NCBI GenBank assembly: GCA_000328365.1
Contig: KB310543.1
Location: 255,107-319,106 of the forward strand
DNA: 64,000 nucleotides
Source: Capitella teleta
Taxonomy: Eukaryota > Annelida > Polychaeta > Capitellidae
Direction of reading: 5' to 3'
Part shown: one piece after another, positions 61,001-64,000 of the stretch
Numbering within the stretch: position 1 is the first letter of the stretch
How the letters are laid out: every line of letters begins with the position of its first letter
Made by a program: the position numbers and the translations under genes
The notes under the pieces: generated by a model
What the model saw: only the letters and a program-made list of their open reading frames with translations
Told to the model about the DNA's origin: nothing
Database searches by the model: none

Positions 61001-63429
61001 GCGCACTTGTTAATGCTTTTGAAAATGTCGATGATGTGTCGATTTCGAAAGAGAGGTCGTGATTTGTGGACACAATAGCATTGCTTTATCAATATCACCG
61101 TAGCCCTGTGCTTAAATAAGTAGTTTTGTACTTTGGTATATATTTGTGATCCTATAAATAATATATAATGTATATATAATATTATAGGTATACATTATTA
61201 ATGACAAGTGTGTCCTTTATATATTTATATGTACCAAGTGTCAATAAAACATGCAAGGCAATGGATAACGCCTCTTTTCCCATGAAACACACACACACAC
61301 ATGTAGCCTACAATAAATACATAATTGAATACTCTGGCCTTTAATAGTACTACATCGCATATACTACGTTCGCCACAGACGCGCCCATTTTTGCAATCGT
61401 TGCAACCGCATTGAATCAATGCCTCTTTGCTTTGCATATTAATACTCGTATTATGTTCCGATTTGGAATTTATTGAGCGTTGTTGCCGAGATAAATGAGC
61501 TTTGAATGGTGCATGATAGCAGGAAATGTCATGTAATTATGCCATAGATCACACTGTCCTCGCTACACAACCGAGTGTCATTATAGCTCTACTGTACGTC
61601 CTGCACATTAGGATACCTATACGACAAGCTCATGCACCAAAGCACACACCTGCACACTCCATGTTGAAGCGATGCCATCAGTGTAATCATATCACACCGA
61701 TCGTACGGTGTTGTAATGGCTCCCAGTGCTCTTGCCTCGATCTATAGGCAGAGCCAGAGATTAAAGGAAAGTGAGCATCCTTCGTGTCTGGGTTGCAGGA
61801 CTTCCTCCAGCGGAGAGATTCACTTAGCGTCGACCTCTGAGGTCGTGGCTTTTAGAACACCTCCAATCAGGGCTTTTACGAGCCCTCACCTGCCCATATG
61901 ACAGACAGGAAGGAGGGTAGGGGGTGGGTGAAGCGGAAGTGCAGAGATCCATACAGGGCACATCGATGTTGCATGCTATAAAATTCCTCCAAGAGAAGAA
62001 CCCTTTGATTTCCAACATGGCAGGATGTAGAAATTCAATTTCTCGATAATAAATGGAAAAAAAAAAAACGAAAAAAAAAAAAAAAAAAAAAATATACCTG
62101 TCATCTCAACAATACGTTCACCGGTCGAAGGTATAGTTATACGGTGAGTTTGTTGTGTTCCCTCTCCTCGTTGTCATGAATAATTTAAGCAAATTTTTAT
62201 GATTGTTGTTTGGTGAGTGGAAGGAGGCGTTGGCGGATTAAGGAATCTAGGTCCTCGCTCTTGTCCCTCTTTGCATCAATGCATTGTGTGTGCAATCCAT
62301 ATTTCAGCGCATTCTATGCTCAGTGAACAAACAAGGAAGAAAAGGGAAACTGATCAGCAATTCTTGCGCAATTCACAAATCGCAGCGAAACGTACGAGCA
62401 GAGATACTCCATTTGATTGAGCATCTTTGATGCGAAGTTTCAGACGCATAAACAAGTACATCACTGCTTCATTATACGAACTTTACGTTTAGTATATTAT
62501 ATGTTCTCAATGTTCACTTTATGGAGGCAAATTCACGCACACAGGTCTATACTAAACACACACACGTAACCAAGCGATGGTTACCGTAGGTGCGTGGGGC
62601 TATGGTTAGCAGCACACCTGCAATCACCTGTTCCACCGTGCATCACTCACAGCGGGACAAACGCCAAGTTCTTAACCTCTGGCGGGTGTGTCGTGGATAT
62701 CCATTTCCCGATTCACAGAGTTTCACTGGCCGTCGATTAAGTCATTAACGCACAGAAAGCGGGGCGTAACGTAACGTGTTGAGCAGCCATCAATTTCATT
62801 GGGCAGATATATGAAGCATTTCTCCATTCATCGCAATAGTTGTCACATAAAAATGCAGTTGATGTACAAATGTTTTCTTGTCGTAGATTTTACTAAGTTT
62901 TACATAAGTATACTGAATAAATTCGTAACTTTCCCATCCTTTGTGATTTATATAGTGGCAAATGATTTTTGAATTGGAGACACCAGTAAAAGATGAACCA
63001 TTGATTTACTCCTGAATTAACCAAAGTTGGCAGCTGCTTTTCAGTCTATTGTAGCACGTATTAGGGATGATTCTATACGCAGTATCTAATCTATTGTATT
63101 AAATGTGTGTACATATATGATGTATGTGCATGCATAGTACTTGTGTGAGGCAGTGCGCAACGCAATCGTTGCAAAACTATCGACCTTATACTTATGAAAA
63201 TGATACTTTTTGTGTACTGACATGGCAACGCATGCCTCTCACAAGTTCTCACGACTAAGTGAGGATATTGGAGACAATTATGTCATCCTAATGCCTGCAA
63301 CAAAATCACTCGCATTATTTTAATCTGGCTCGGAAATGCCAAACATATTGTAATAAGTTTGGGATATAATTGCGACATGTTTATAGCACATAATTCGTAC
63401 TAAAGGTTTGTTAATCCAATTATACACTT
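55095..63429. other. Gene-free right-hand region
   Basis: No gene is recognised on either strand; open frames are under about 125 codons and featureless. A GGA/GAA purine tract lies at 58547-58592, a palindromic AT-rich stretch at about 61157-61200, an (AC)n tract at about 61290-61301 and A tracts at about 62057-62092. Confidence 0.55.
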
Positions 63430-64000
63430 GAAGTTTTGTTCAACAATATTCTCCAAATTGGGGAAACTTTGTAAACTTCTGGCGAGATCAGCTGTCAAAC
63501 AGAAACAAAATCTGGATGAATTAGAGATCCCGGGAATTACATTACGATCGAAATTACCCACTGAACAATTTGAAGCTTGATTTCACTAGAAACTAGTAGA
63601 TGTAGTGCCTGTGTTTCACTCTTGTTTACCAGGTGAAATCTTGCTTCGGTCGATAACCTGGATAGCTAAACTTGTCTTCAGCTGACCTCTATTTCGCTTC
63701 GCTTAGACCGTAGTGTTCGTGCTTTCCGAGCAAAATTTTATGCTTTATAGTGTCAAAAGCCTTGGACAGATCGATGAATACACCCATCACATTATTATGT
63801 CACAAACAGATGTTTTTCTTTGAGATCTGCAACATGCGAAAAAATGCCATCGAAGCAGAGTATCTTTTCCGAGAAGCAAATTGTGATTGTGAGAGGGTAT
63901 TATGTAATTCAAGAAAGAACACAATTATGTTGTAGATAGTCCTCTCGCACACTTATGACAGACATGGCAAGACTGATATTGGTCTGAAGTTAGTAAGATT
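63430..64000 (-). mobile_element. LINE (non-LTR retrotransposon) reverse-transcriptase remnant
   Basis: Read on the - strand from the right edge, the sequence gives NLTNFRPISVLP, the N-terminal reverse-transcriptase motif of many LINEs, then [17 protein letters not shown] at about 63725-63778, then the eroded motifs SYPGYRPKQ, a remnant resembling PQGSILGPL, and DLARSL. The order is correct for one polymerase domain. The wording resembles the CR1/Jockey/RTE-like groups, which I cannot separate from this fragment. Several in-frame stops and frame changes show it is inactive. The element continues beyond the window to the right. Confidence 0.85.

Overview
This is a window of animal nuclear DNA: multi-exon genes with GT-AG introns, long gene-poor introns, microsatellites, a tRNA-derived SINE and a decayed LINE. 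The two recognisable genes, a synaptotagmin-7 and a glutamate transporter, point to a bilaterian-type nervous system. Nothing in the sequence fixes the phylum; an invertebrate is my inference from the mix of very short (43-83 nt) and very long introns.

Left and centre (about 3.55-45.56 kb, + strand): a synaptotagmin-7 (Syt7) gene of more than 35 kb. It has a transmembrane N-terminal exon (9388-9670), a linker exon (28048-28303), a cysteine-cluster linker exon (about 40515-40724) and the C2A/C2B exons (41726-44941). Intron phases fit throughout. Two further candidate first exons, each behind a TATA-like box, have phases that splice cleanly into the same C-terminal half: a proline-rich start at 14529-14731 and an 11-codon start at 34688-34720. 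Transmembrane and non-transmembrane Syt7 forms are therefore predicted. The C2 region also holds a 9-nt microexon between C2A and C2B, and a 51-nt intron in Ca2+-binding loop 1 of C2B that is open in frame, so its retention would add 17 residues.

Right of centre (48.6-51.4 kb, - strand): a compact excitatory amino acid transporter gene (SLC1A family, closest by eye to EAAT2). Eight exons are confidently defined, separated by introns of 43-83 nt, and one more candidate upstream exon is given. It converges tail to tail on Syt7. Syt7 is a high-affinity Ca2+ sensor for vesicle and lysosome exocytosis and EAATs clear glutamate from the extracellular space, so both belong to synaptic physiology, but nothing shows joint regulation.

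The rest (1-9 kb and 51.4-63.4 kb) has no convincing gene. It holds a SINE near 2.0-2.3 kb, simple repeats, a 50-N gap and, at the right edge, a LINE reverse-transcriptase remnant on the - strand.

The most unusual signal is two short words scattered on both strands far above chance. GCGTTATGAT occurs 14 times (about 0.1 expected) and its 9-base core 19 times. TGTCCATNTCG occurs 10 times (about 0.1 expected). The first word makes up much of two EAAT introns. I do not know a described element or factor that explains these words.
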